A DNA stretch of 64,000 nucleotides, taken from Boothiomyces macroporosus (taxonomy: Eukaryota > Chytridiomycota > Chytridiomycetes > Rhizophydiales > Terramycetaceae). This document shows, piece after piece, positions 21,640 to 32,979 of this stretch; positions within the stretch are counted from its first letter, which is position 1; every line of letters begins with the position of its first letter. The DNA is taken from contig JADGKB010000023.1 in the NCBI GenBank assembly GCA_027604185.1, positions 1 to 64,000 on the forward strand. Direction: 5' to 3'. The notes under the pieces are model-generated. The model was given only the letters and a program-made list of their open reading frames with translations, was not told the origin of the DNA and made no database searches. A program made the position numbers and the translations under genes.

Positions 21640-22652
21640 ATGAGCGAAAGCTTTAATTTGACCACCAGTCCTGAACTAGAATTCATAAGCTCAGTCTCGA
21701 CATGGGGACAAAGACAAACAACATTTCTACTCTTGGATATAATCATTACACTAACTATTTATTTTCAATCACGACCAAATAGGGCCATTCTAATTCTAAC
21801 CATTTTTTCCCTTCTGAAAGGGCAAAATATTATATGGCTTTCTGTGTGTGCAGGATTCAATTCAGATTATCCAGTTACCCTAGTTCAATTTTTGACAGTA
21901 ATGTGTGAAATTGGGTGGTTCTTTTTGGATCATTGTTCATCCATTTCCACAGTTCAAAGAGTATACGCATTTTACAAATGGACAATTGCTGGTAAAGTAC
22001 TGTACGGCTGGGTTGGCCTTTCAGGTACCATTTCTTTGATTTAGTACTTTTAGGTGCAATTTTGAGGGGGTTCAGGAATACGTGCAGATTTGGAAGTTGT
22101 GTAATTGGCAAAGAAATGACATTATCGGAAGGCAGTACATTGATGGATTCGCTTATCGCCACAAATGTTGTTGGAACAGTACTTGAGACTGATTCTAGGA
22201 ATTTATCTTGCTGCTGGCACTGCTGGTCGAGATTTTGAAGCATCACAAGAATAGAGCAAACACAACGCCCCTATTCAAATCACTTTTGCGAGAGTCGTAC
22301 ATTAGACTTTGGTACAGATTTCTTAATCTAGCTTGTGTATACCATTGGGCATAATGGAATGTATCGGATATAGTTATACAACAGGAGCAGTGGACGTTCC
22401 ACTATGGTGGAATTGGCTTAGTCAAACTGGGATATTTGCTCGACAACTTTACCCTTCAATCTTGGCCACTACTAGTAACATTTACTAATAGCAGTATTGT
22501 CAACAAAAGAATACATGAGAAAAAATAAAGATGGCTCTGAATACAGTGATGGCATGCCTCGAACGCAAAAACTGTCGTCAATGCCAACTGTGATATTAGA
22601 CAGGAATAATAGCAATCCCACAGATAATCATGAAAATATCCGGAATAGATAA
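21640..22652 (+). CDS. Multi-pass membrane protein, tandem copy A
   Basis: A 310-residue protein from 21640-22024, 22045-22178, 22199-22311, 22332-22474 and 22495-22652. All four introns are 20 nt. Several hydrophobic helices are visible (TTFLLLDIIITLTIYF, AILILTIFSLLKG, VTLVQFLTVMCEIGWFFLD, VLYGWVGLSVLLGAIL, EFILLLALLVEIL). With the segment before WWNWLSQTGIFARQ this gives a roughly seven-helix layout. The C-terminal tail is polar and Ser/Thr-rich. Copy B downstream has exactly the same exon lengths (385, 134, 113 and 143) and about two-thirds identical residues. No known receptor motif is recognised. It may be a lineage-specific receptor-like family. Intron 4 ends TAGCAG, and copy B supports use of the second AG. 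Confidence 0.75.
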
Positions 22653-23051
22653 AGATATATATAGCAAATAGATGTTGACACTGACCCGAATATTAACCAA
22701 ATGTTTTACATTCTGAAATCTTTCGGTTGTCTTGTTTTTTCACGCGTTCTGTTGAGCAAAGATCAAAGGGCATAATTTAGAGTAATACTGAAGCTTAGTA
22801 ATAGTCTTGATTTTCAGAATATCTTTACATGAATGAAGTCTGGTTTCGAATTCTAAAAGTCCATTCTGTTTGAGATTGCGCCAATCCGAAATAGTGTCAA
22901 TGATTAATTGTAATTTGGCTTTATGGGGAGATACTGGACTTTTCTATGATTCAGCAAAACCAGGCCTTCCGTTTTTGGACCAATCAGGTAGCGTCTTGTG
23001 CCACCGCAAGATTGATGATCTCAGAGATATTCGCGTCCAATTCTTTCAATT
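22653..23051. other. Intergenic region between tandem copies A and B
   Basis: About 400 bases in which I see only short open frames and no recognisable signal. Confidence 0.5.
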
Positions 23052-24024
23052 ATGAGTGAAAGTTTCAATCTCAATCTCGATCCTGAATTGGTGTTTATCA
23101 GCTCAGTAGCATCGTGGGGACAAACACAAACGACTTTCCTCTTGCTAGATGTCATCATTACTTTGACAATCTACTTTCAATCTCGCCCAAACAAAGCACT
23201 GCTAATTCTCGCAATATTTAGCTTGCTCAAGGGCCAAAATATCATCTGGCTGTATTTGTGCGGAGATTATAATTCCAGCTATTCAATGACATTTGTCAGC
23301 TTTTTGACCGTAATGTGCGAAGTGGGATGGTTCTTTTTGGACCACTGTTCATCAATTTCCACCCTACAACGTGTCCACGCTTTCTATAGCTGGTCAATTA
23401 CGGGGAAAATACTCTATGGTTGGGTGGCAATATCTAGTAATGTAGATTTAATAATTAGTTTGCCTCGGTGCTGTTTTGCGTGGGTTTCGCAATACTTGCC
23501 GTTTTGGAAACTGCGCTGTAGCTAAAAATTTATCGCTCGCTGATGGCAGTACATTGATGGATTCTTTGATTGCTGCAAATGTTGTGGGGACTGTATTTTG
23601 TTTTTAATTTAGGAATTCATCCTCTTATTGGCGTTATTAGCAAAAATCTTGGAATATAGAAAGAACAAAGCCAGCGCTCCTGCAGTTTTCCAATCTCTTC
23701 TCCGAGAGTCGTATCTTAGGCTATGGTAATTTGGCTTGATATTAGTATTTGCGTGCCATTAGGAATTATGGAATGTATTGGATATACCTACACTTCCAAC
23801 TCTAACGGTGTTCCAAATTGGTGGAATTGGTTCTGTCAAACTGGTATTTTTGCCCGTCAAATTTGCCCTACTGTATTGGCCACAACAAGTAATTCTAGAT
23901 TAACATAGTTCTTTCCACCAAGGAATTTATGAGAAATACAAAAGCGAGCTCTGAAAAGAGTGGGAATACAAAGCAGCACGCTCAGTCTGTAGTCTCTTCT
24001 GTTGCGCCAAAGGGCGAAAAATGA
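23052..24024 (+). CDS. Multi-pass membrane protein, tandem copy B
   Basis: A 296-residue protein from 23052-23436, 23459-23592, 23613-23725, 23746-23888 and 23909-24024. The introns are 22, 20, 20 and 20 nt and sit at the same codons and phases as in copy A. It starts MSESFNLNLDPELVFISSVA, against MSESFNLTTSPELEFISSVS in copy A. Conserved blocks include SSISTLQRVHAFYSW, GAVLRGFRNTCRFGNC, GSTLMDSLIAANVVGT, FQSLLRESYLRL, PLGIMECIGYTY and WWNWFCQTGIFARQ. The tails after LSTKEFMRN diverge. This pair gives strong internal proof of the mini-introns, because both genes need each of them removed to keep the shared protein. The function is unknown, and a receptor-like role is inferred from topology only. 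Confidence 0.78.
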
Positions 24025-24221
24025 ACACGCTTTGCGTGAGATTAAATCAGAATAAATCTGGTACTGTAATTTTGATCCATGATCATTGTATTGCAGCTAT
24101 CCTCGAAGGCTTTAATGTCCTTGATTTATATTGGTGATTTTTGGTGGGTTTCATGGAGGGTGGAAATCCAAAAAATCCATGAATTCACATTCATGAGTTT
24201 CGCTTTTCTATACATCTACAG

Positions 24222-25626
24222 ATGAAACGTACATCTATATTTCTATATCTCATTGCAGTGGTGTATGGGCAGCATGCAGGGCCAGTATTGCCAAACACCT
24301 CTTTGACCACAAATCAACAGGCCTCATTATCCGGCAGTGTGGTACAAAGCAGTACAGCTAGCGCATCTGGCGGGGCTACATCACCAACTAACCAAAAAAG
24401 TTCTATTGGGGTTAGTACACCCACTGGCACGCAATCTTCACCGTCATCAATACAAACTTTAGCACAAACCACCTCAAATAATTTTCAATCTACGAATATA
24501 AATGCAGCAACTGTTTCAGCTGTACTAGCTAGTAATATAATAATGAGCAGCACTTTTAGTGTAGCTCCAACAATTTCAGTTCAATCAGTAACTGGAGCAA
24601 CTGTTGAGCCAATTCAAACACAAAGTACAATTGGCGTGACCAGTACAGCTACTACTTTAGTGATAAGCACCATACCAACAGCAACCGCAAGCGAAAACTA
24701 TACATTCAAATATCAGCAGATGCGAGGTGCAGTTAACGTTTTGGCAGATATCTTGATGTATATCAGCTTCTTTGTTACTGCTGGTGACTGCGCTTATACT
24801 TTGTACACATTCAAGTATACACAGGAAAAAATCCTTGATAGCTCATTCAAATTGCTGTTGCTGCTATTACAGTTATTTGGGATATTTTATAGAAAGAATG
24901 TAGTACAAACTACTGGGACTATAGTATTTATCGTATGGCTGGCTGGTGTACTGTCTCTGTGGCACGAATTCAAAGTAGTGCATATGGTTCATTTATTATC
25001 CAACATTCAATTGTTTAATTTACATCGAAATTATATTGCAGTTGCAGTGCTCGTCATTCATATATGCACCGCTGGCGCAAGTTACGTGTATTGCTTCAAT
25101 TTCCAAGACCAAAACATTCAAGATTACTTTACCTACAATGTATTAATTGTTAATCTAGTGGTTTACCTTTGCATTTCCAATATGGATTGCCTTTGTGGTT
25201 CTACTAGACAATATTTCCATGATCTACATCTCTGGAAGAATCTTTACAGTGACAGTGCAATTGAATTGGTACAATGATGTATTTATTCAAAAAACCAAAA
25301 AGATCTATTACATTTCGCAGGCCTTAATTTTGCTGATACTGTTTATCGACGGAGTGGGGATTGTCTGTTATAGCTACTCTTATGCAATTGAAAAAGCCGA
25401 TCAGGCTTTCAACAGTTTTGATTTAATTGCAATGGCATTCTATTGCACGCCGTTACATTACATTCTCGTATGGACTTTCTTTAACCAAACAATAGAACTG
25501 GGTTATGGGTAATATTTTGCTTATATTAGTGATATTAACTTGACACTATCTACCGCCCCATCTGTTCTAGTTTTCGATAGAAAGGAAGAGCCTGCTTCTT
25601 TTGGAGTACAAGGAAGATATATATAA
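24222..25626 (+). CDS. Multi-pass membrane protein with Ser/Thr-rich ectodomain
   Basis: A 454-residue protein from 24222-25139, 25159-25508 and 25530-25626, with introns of 19 and 21 nt. Residues 1-16 (MKRTSIFLYLIAVVYG) form a signal peptide. Residues 17-165 are Ser/Thr/Gln-rich and presumably glycosylated. About seven membrane segments follow (NVLADILMYISFFVTAG, SSFKLLLLLLQLFGIF, GTIVFIVWLAGVLSLW, YIAVAVLVIHICTAGASYVY, WFTFAFPIWIAFVVLLDNIS, ISQALILLILFIDGVGIVCY, MAFYCTPLHYILVWTFF). The 19-nt intron removal joins YFTYN to WFTFAFPIW in frame. A short tail ends GVQGRYI. The layout (glycosylated N-end plus seven helices) is like an adhesion- or WSC-type receptor, but I recognise no known family. 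Confidence 0.72.
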
Positions 25627-25659
25627 ATGTAAAAATAAATGAAAGATTTTATTTGACAG

Positions 25660-27374
25660 CTAATCATCAATTAGTTGCTTGATAATGTGATACATGATAT
25701 CCTTATCGTTCCAATAGGAAAAATGAGCTCTAACCCCAATCATATACTGGATTAAAATGAATTACCTGATGAAGCATGTTATCAATCAAGTTTTCTTGCA
25801 CAAAATAATCTACTCGGGAGTGTTCTGGTTTTCGTTTCTTTTCATCATGCTCTTTTTGAATACGTGCTTTCGTTTCGGCAGCAGCAGCAACCAGTTCTTT
25901 GGTGAGAGCATCTCCGAGGTGGTTCACATTCTTTTCCAAGTGGTGAATATAATTCTTGTTTTTCTTTGGGCTTTTAGGGGTGGTTTGCCAATAAGTTTTG
26001 ATCATTGAAGACAAATTCGATACTATTCTTTCTTTAGCTTCGGAAATGGCTTCAATAGGAGACGTTGCCCTTAAAGGTTGGTTTCTTTTCGATTTCCTGG
26101 TTGGCTCTTTGATAACTCTTAGTTGATTCTTCTTGAGTGATCTGGATGGTGAGTTGGCTTTTTGATTTTCTTCAATATGCTCGGTTGCAACATTTCCTTC
26201 TTCGTCTTGGATTTCTCTCTTCTTTTTCGCATGTCCCGTATCATCGTCGGTGTACTTTCTTTTGCTTCCCAGCTTTGCTTCTAGTTTAGAATAATGTACC
26301 GTCCTCAGTATCCTGTTGAAACATGGTTGGAATCAGAGATACAAACTGACTTTTGAAGGCATCTTGAGCAGCGGACAGGGTAGGTATCGTTGGTAACTTT
26401 GGAAATTCCACACCAAATCCTGAAAAGGCAGAAAACGATGGGAATTCAATATTCATTGATGAAAAATCGAATTTGGTGATTTCAAGCGATGGTAGTTTTA
26501 AATCGGGCAAATAAGCATAGATCATTTCTTTGTAGTATGAAAACTCGAAAGGTTTTGTTGCTGCTGATGATGGCCGTTGTAAAAGAACAGGGGAAATTTC
26601 AATGAATCGTGGGTCAATCAATGGTTCCATTCTGTACGCCTACATTTAGCAATTATATACAATTGGGTCATACAAATTGAAGATGTTGAAATACTTTATG
26701 CGCGGATCAATCTGGTACTTTTCCCAAGATTGCCCTCTTTGTACCATTACTGCTGATAAAGGTGATCCCAAGGCAAAGAGGAAATCAGGCCTAAAAGCCA
26801 ACTTTGGATATACAATCGGGAAATGGGTAGTATCTGCAGGGAATGTGGGCTCTGGGGGAGAATCTGTAGAGCTGCGCTGATTTGCCAGTATATCATATGT
26901 GATAACTATTATAAAACGAAATGTACTTGATCCAAGAGAGTGACAAAATAGCGATACCTTTCCTTTGAAATCCGGGTGTTCCTTCATGAAATTCTCATAC
27001 GTATCATTCACCGTTTGAGTCACAATGTTAATTAGCATTTGTCCATGATACGAAGTGAAGTAAAATAGTACATCTGGATTAATCTGTAAATACCAGAAAG
27101 AATATCGTTGTTGATATGCCTAATCATGGAACAGGTAGGCAAGGTAATAGTCTTGATTCGACTCGACACTGTTTCAAGCTCATGCAATTTAGAATGCCAT
27201 TCTACGTTATAATTAATTACCGATTGGAATCCATTCAATGTTCAAATCCAAATCAAGTTCTTCTTTCGCAGTGTCAACACAGGTCTTGCGCAGATTAGCG
27301 AGGTTATCTCCGTAGTTATTATGCTGACTTCCCATTCCATGTATTACAAATATTACATGGTCGACTTTTTTCAT
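25660..27374 (-). CDS. DDHD-domain phospholipase (PA-PLA1 family)
   Basis: A 531-residue protein, complement of 27221-27374, 27094-27201, 26927-27073, 26661-26905, 26300-26639, 25766-26280 and 25660-25746. The six introns are 19-21 nt. Family motifs appear in order: VIFVIHGMGSQHNNYGDNL, WIPIEWHSKLH, RIKTITLP, HPDFKGKVSLFCHSLGS, ITYDILANQ, DFLFALGSPLSAVM, FNIFNLYDPIAYRMEPLIDP, SRVDYFVQE and AHFSYWNDKDIMYHI. These are intracellular phosphatidic-acid-preferring phospholipases acting on ER/Golgi or mitochondrial membranes. The nucleophile elbow reads C-H-S-L-G instead of G-H-S-L-G; the serine is kept. A basic, low-complexity insert (KRKYTDDD... KKKR) precedes the final DDHD segment. The intron at 26906-26926 is the only 21-nt one that would read through if kept. 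Confidence 0.9.
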
Positions 27375-27488
27375 CTTGGCAAGCCTATTTTTGCGGGAAA
27401 AATATAAAGAGAAATTATTGAACGTGAAGAGAATTAGTTTATTACTAGATCTAATGATATAAAATTCATCGCTTCGATAAAGCGGATG

Positions 27489-27794
27489 TTAATTTATGCT
27501 TCTATTACAGAGTGGACAATGCTGGCGTACTTGAGCCCACTGATCAATACAATCAAGATGGTAAATATGACTACACATTAATCGGGTAGCTGGTGTATCT
27601 TCCATAGTCTCCAAGCATATTGTACAACTATCCGTGGTTTTTACAATTGTCGGTTCAAGCTTAATTCTTTCAGCGATAGGTAAAGCCTTTAGTTCTTCTA
27701 GAGTTTGAAGGACTGCATAAAGTATGTAATTGAGGCAACATGCTGTAACTATAAGCAAGTCTCTAGTATCCGAAAGTAGTTCCAGAGCTTTCAT
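27489..27794 (-). CDS. Small RING-H2 protein, probable E3 ubiquitin ligase
   Basis: A 101-residue protein in a single exon. Residues 12-29 (LLIVTACCLNYILYAVLQ) are hydrophobic and may form a membrane or packing helix. Residues 56-98 form a RING-H2 finger: CTICLE, then MCSHIYHLDCIDQW, then HCPLC. All eight zinc ligands (C3H2C3) are present. It presumably recruits a ubiquitin-conjugating enzyme; the substrate is unknown. No further upstream exon was found. An in-frame stop lies upstream, and the first ATG is at 27794. Confidence 0.75.
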   Translation of the reverse strand: MKALELLSDTRDLLIVTACCLNYILYAVLQTLEELKALPIAERIKLEPTIVKTTDSCTICLETMEDTPATRLMCSHIYHLDCIDQWAQVRQHCPLCNRSIN

Positions 27795-27898
27795 AAAAAG
27801 GAAAAGCGGACCGCATGGATTTGATGTGCATGTTACTCATCACACTGCCAAGAGTGGAGATTGACTTTAGAATCGATTGGATATTACATTTTTATTAT

Positions 27899-30816
27899 CT
27901 AGTTCACAATGTTAATGCCATAGTTCCTCCAGGAAGTGATATTGATTTTCCAACTTTCTCGTCCATATCCGCTTTCGTTTCGCTTTGCAACTTTGCGCTT
28001 TTTGATTGACTGGAAAGTACCATCATCGAATAGGACTAGACCGTTATTGGTAACAAATGCCAAATCGCACATCATTGCCATTTTGGTGTTTTCTAATTCT
28101 GGATGAATCATTTCAAGTAGATTTTCTGCTTGCTGTTGTAATTCGGTTGGAGTGAGTGTAGAAGACTGTTCCCATAAGACAAAGCACGAATTGTCAGTTA
28201 ACCAATATAATTTTGGATGTATTTCAGTTGAAATGCAAAATGGTTCAATGAACTTGATAAATTCTGGTGTAGAAATATCTTGATTGACATCCTCCATATA
28301 AAGTGCATTAGGGATGTGAGGCCCGTAAGGAAGACTATAGACATCCGCCAAAAGAGGCTTAATAATGTACTTTTCTGCCATTGGATCATTTGGATTGTAT
28401 TCCTTTGCAACAACCGACAACAGTTTTGGTGGAATGGCAGGTTCCATCCCGGGAACTTTTCTAGCAATTACATTTCCTTTTCCAATTTTTTCATCGACGA
28501 TTTCCACCTTATATCCGTACTGGGTACACATATCCGCAATCAAAGAATTCGCTTTTGTCAGTCTCTGTTGGGGAAAGTAATAGACCGTTGTAGAGCTAGA
28601 AACCAACTCTTCCAAAATCTTTTCTGTTTGTAAAACCAGCGTTGGAAAACCTAATGCAGACCTAACCAAACTTTCTGCCCATCCAACAAGTGGTCTAAAT
28701 ATAGAATTTGCAGGATTAATTTCCATTGCAGCAGCCATTTTTTCAGCCCTTTGTTTCTTTAAACACGCATCATCACAACTTATTGGTTCAACTTCTTTTG
28801 GAGGATTACCAACAAAAGCCCCGCAGATTCGAGTCTTCTTGTGGTTTCCACATTCACAAGTTTGAATGATTACTTCTTTGCACTCACTAGTTTCTGGGCA
28901 CTCTAACGTGCCATGACAAGAGTACTTGCAAACATGACCACAACTTCGCACTTGTCCACATTTGTTGGTACATGGGTGGTTGGCATCAATACAAGGGCCA
29001 TCGTGACAAACTCTAGAACAGCTATGAGCACACTTCAAGTCATTGATCTTACATTTCCCACCACAACTAGGAATAGTTTGTCTAGAGCAAGGGATGTTTT
29101 TCATAATCTTATCTCCACAAGCACTATTATTAGTTTTTTGTTACCATCGTTTCTCTGTAAAGATCATACATGGGGGGCAAGGTTCAGAGTCAGTGTGACA
29201 ATAGTGTGGAGTGTTATTAATATGTCCGCAAGGTCTAGCTCTTCGACATGGTTGGTTGCATTCAGGTGGGGCAGTGTTGCAAGGAATAGGAGGATACATC
29301 ACGGTACGACCACAATGGCAGGTTAATTCTTCAAAACTAACTCCTTCCAAACAGTCGTGGCAAGGTCCTTCGTGCCCACAAGTCATTAAACACGTGTGTT
29401 TGGTGCAGCTTAATGTTTTTCCACAGAGTAGATGGCATTCATGCTTTTCGTCTACACAACATTGGGTATTACAAACATGATTTTTACAACTCATTTTAAC
29501 CTTGCAAATTCTGTCGCACAGTACTGGCAACACATGCCCAGACTCATCAGCTAACAAGTCTTTGCATGGAGTTACAATTTCTCTATGACGGAAACATCTG
29601 CATTTGGCAGTAGTGTACAATTCGCAAGGTGGACTATTGTTAAATGTTAGTTACCATTCACCCAAGTGGCATTTTTCCTGGCACTTGTGTCCACAAAGCA
29701 TTTCCTTTTCACATACATTTCCGCAAACAGGTATAGTGTCTTGACAGCTGGTTCTAGCCTGTGATAACTCTGCTACAGGTACTTTACCGCATGGACAATG
29801 GATAATGATAGAAGGGTCCAAAGGGCAAGTAGTATTTTCATGATTATATTCATGACAGACCTCTTGACATTCATGAACTCCACAATCATAAACAAACGGA
29901 CATTTCTTACCGCAAGAGTATTTAATTGGGTCTTCACCGCACAATATTTGTTTGGTATCCTGCCCACAAAAACATTCCACCTCAACAGTATCCTTGCATT
30001 TTGGACATGGTGCATAATGGCACGTTAAAATACACGAATGTATACCACAATTCAGTAACTTGTCACAGTCTTGACCACAAGATGGAGTAAAATCGGCTTC
30101 GGCAACTTGAGAGCATCTAAGGTTCAAAAACCCTTTCATACAGGCACAAGACATGGGTTTCGCATACCCATCGCAAGGTGGACAAGGACCAGGATGGCAC
30201 TGTAAAGGGCCTACCATTAATAACAATTACATTTATGTGCACAACCTCTATCTTTTGCACAAGTAGAGCCACAAGTATGTGGACACGTATACCTATTAAA
30301 CTGCGGGTTCCTAGTTTTCCCACAAAAACAATCATAGTTTCGCGGTACCTCTTGACTAATATTTTGGCATCCAGGACACCTCCAAGCTCCAGCGCTATTA
30401 CTTGGATCGTTCTTTGCTATTTGGTTAACCGATGCCTCCGCCCATTGATTAATACATTTTATATGGAACACAGCAAAGCAAGTTTCGCAGCTCCATACTT
30501 TATCCCTACTACGTATATTTTCATAGCACACCATGCATTCATAAGTTTCTGTAGTGAGCGAATGGGTGAGGGATTCAAGCAAGTTATCAAGCTTCGGGTC
30601 TTTCTTTCTCGGCCTGAACTTTTTCTTTGGCTCAATTCGTTGTGGTTTATCTTCTACAATCTCTTGGTTCTCTTGGTTCTCTTTGTTTGACTTTGATTTT
30701 CCTTTGCTGGATTCAACTGCCGAGTCTTTCTTTTTAACGATTACTTTTTTATCAGAAGTAGTGGAGCTTCCGCCCTTCTTGACAATCACTATTTCCTTTG
30801 GAGGCATATACCACAA
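27899..30816 (-). CDS. NFX1/FAP1-type zinc-finger protein
   Basis: A 951-residue protein, complement of 30231-30816, 29655-30210, 29145-29633 and 27899-29123, with introns of 20, 21 and 21 nt. After a basic, Lys/Ser-rich N-end, an atypical RING/PHD-like finger appears at about 92-155 (CMVCYENI, CETCFAVFHIKCINQWA, WRCPGCQ). A long series of NF-X1 fingers follows (CxxxCHxGxCxxC type: CPLQCHPGPCPPC, CGIHSCILTCHYAPCPKC, CGVHECQEVCHEYNH, KHTCLMTCGHEGPCHDC, CSHSCSRVCHDGPC and more). The C-terminal 350 residues include an R3H-like region (ILEELVSSSTTVYYFP, ANSLIADMCTQYGYKVE). NFX1 relatives act in transcription or as E3 ligases; yeast Fap1 binds FKBP12. The splice joins at K-CPLQCHPG, GE-CPPCE and R-CACGDK rebuild zinc-finger spacing exactly. 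Confidence 0.9.
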
Positions 30817-30911
30817 ATAATTTTTTCAAAATATTTAAAGTGCAAAGTGACTCACCATACCTTGTCACGTGATAAAAGTGAAGAGGACAAACTATATTGA
30901 TAAAAAGGAAT

Positions 30912-32386
30912 TTATTGATATTGCATTTCAGCTTCTTGTAGGGCAACAACGTTTGATTTGAGTTTGTTTATAGTTTCGATAAACTCTGCATCCGGATCAC
31001 TATCATGAACAATTCCACCACCAGCTTGCAAATAAACATGTCCATCTTTGAACACCATAGTTCTGATTGAAATACAAGTATCTAAACCACCACTGTAGCC
31101 AAAATGACCAACTGAGCCTGCATAAACACCACGCTTTTCTCCTTCAAGTTCGTAAATGATTTCCATGGCTTTAACTTTTGGTGCACCAGACACAGTACCA
31201 GCTGGAAAGATTGATCTGAATGCATCAAAAGGAGTCTTGTCAGGACGGAGTATTCCAGACACATTAGAGACAATATGCATCACATGGGCATATTTTTCAA
31301 TATGCATCAATGAATCTACTTTAACAGTTTTTGGATCACAGATTCGGTTGACGTCATTTCTTCCTAAATCTACCAGCATTACATGTTCAGATCGTTCTTT
31401 TAAATCAGAAAGCAAATCTCTAGCCAGTTCGTTATCCTCCTCTACAGTTTTCCCTCTCTTTCTAGTTCCAGCAATTGGATGCATAAACACCTGTATTAAA
31501 ATAAAGTACTTTTCTGTCTTCTACTTTCACAAGCATCTCTGGGGAGGCACCAACAATGGTAAAGTCTCCTAAATCCAAGTAAAACATGTATGGTGATGGA
31601 TTAACAGTTCTTAATTTACGATAAGCATTAAAAGGATGCAAGTCTGTCTTTTTCTTTAACCTTTGAGAAGGAACCGTTTGAATAACATCTCCCTTTAAAA
31701 TAGACTCTTTGATTTTAGCTACAAATCCTTTGTAACCCTCTTCACCCACATTTGATACGCTTTCATATATAGTGCATTTTCCTTGTGTTGGCGGCTCTGC
31801 TGGGTTGTTATCCAACTTTGTTTGCACTATTGAAATTTCATTCAAAGCATTCTTGTATGCTTTTTCAATATCTTTTTCAGTAGCACCTTCTTTAACAAAT
31901 ACATTTGAGCAAATCTTGATTAAACTGTGCAAGTGATCGAATATAACTATCGTATCGCACATCATCATTACCGCATCTGGGATTCCTAGAGGATCCTTCA
32001 GGTCTCTTTTTGTTTTTGGTTCAAAGTACTGAACACAGTCATAGGAAATGAAACCAACTGCACCACCGGTAAAAGAAGGTAATCCATCAACTGGTACTGG
32101 TTTAATTCCCTTTAATTCGTTTTCAATAGCAATAATTGGATCCCCTTCAAACTTGTCCAAAATCTTTCTAGGGCCTATATTAACCAATATTACATGAGCC
32201 AATGAACGAATATCTGCCAATTTTTTCTCCTCCGTATATCGATTCAAACAGAAAAGAGTATTTTGATTTTAATTTGAGGTAACAGGAAATCGGAGTGATT
32301 AAATCCGAATTGTATATTTCGTATACTGGAATTGTGTTTCCATTCTTTGCTAATTCTTTAATTTGGTCTAGTGAAAGTGAAGGCAT
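30912..32386 (-). CDS. TRP2: Anthranilate synthase component I
   Basis: A 478-residue protein, complement of 32194-32386, 31510-32174 and 30912-31490, with two introns of 19 nt. The N-terminal regulatory motif is [20 protein letters not shown] (tryptophan-binding LLES-type element). Chorismate-binding motifs are [84 protein letters not shown] and [12 protein letters not shown]. It converts chorismate and glutamine/ammonia to anthranilate, the first step of tryptophan synthesis. In fungi the glutaminase partner is a separate (TRP3-type) protein; it is not fused here. The presence of the enzyme suggests tryptophan prototrophy. It ends 95 bases upstream of the NFX1-type gene start, in the same orientation. 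Confidence 0.95.
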
Positions 32387-32979
32387 TTGGAGGGAGATTT
32401 TTTGGACGAGATTTTCCGATTTTGACCATCAATGCGTTGACTGATGACAATCGACTAATAGTACAAGGAATATTAGGAATAAAAATGAATTGAGGTAATA
32501 ATAAATGAATTAGGGAATATTGTTTGATAAAATGGTCTTGCATATGAACCAATTATAACTCGGGAAAGCAATCAACTTTTCTGATTCTTGAGAGGGTTTG
32601 ACGCGGTTCAAGTTGATGTGGTCAACAACAGGAATATTCGGTGCAGCCAAATGAAATTACGGATGAAATCTATTGTAGAAAAAAGAATCTCAATATTAAT
32701 CAATCACAAGGATAGTATTTTCTGGAATAACGTGGAAGTTTCCAAGTGCGGTGACTCTCACCACACACTAGAAGAATAATAATACACTCGCTCTGTGAAC
32801 ACTATACCTGTGTATAGCAACTGCAGATATAATGTTACACAGCCTGATGTATTTTGCTGGGTAACCACCCGTTTGGTGTGAGTTTGCTTGACTCACTAAA
32901 GATTTTTTGATGACTCAGAACCCACAGTTACTGTACAACTCAAAAAATATAAAAACCCAGATAAAATGAATACCGCAAA
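32387..32979. promoter_or_regulatory. Divergent promoter region, TATA box and AUGA-type uORF
   Basis: Non-coding spacer between the TRP2 and kinase start codons. TATAAAAA lies at 32948-32955. A five-codon upstream frame runs from ATG 32966 to a TGA whose last two bases overlap the kinase ATG (ATGA at 32980-32983). No other gene is seen. Confidence 0.55.
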
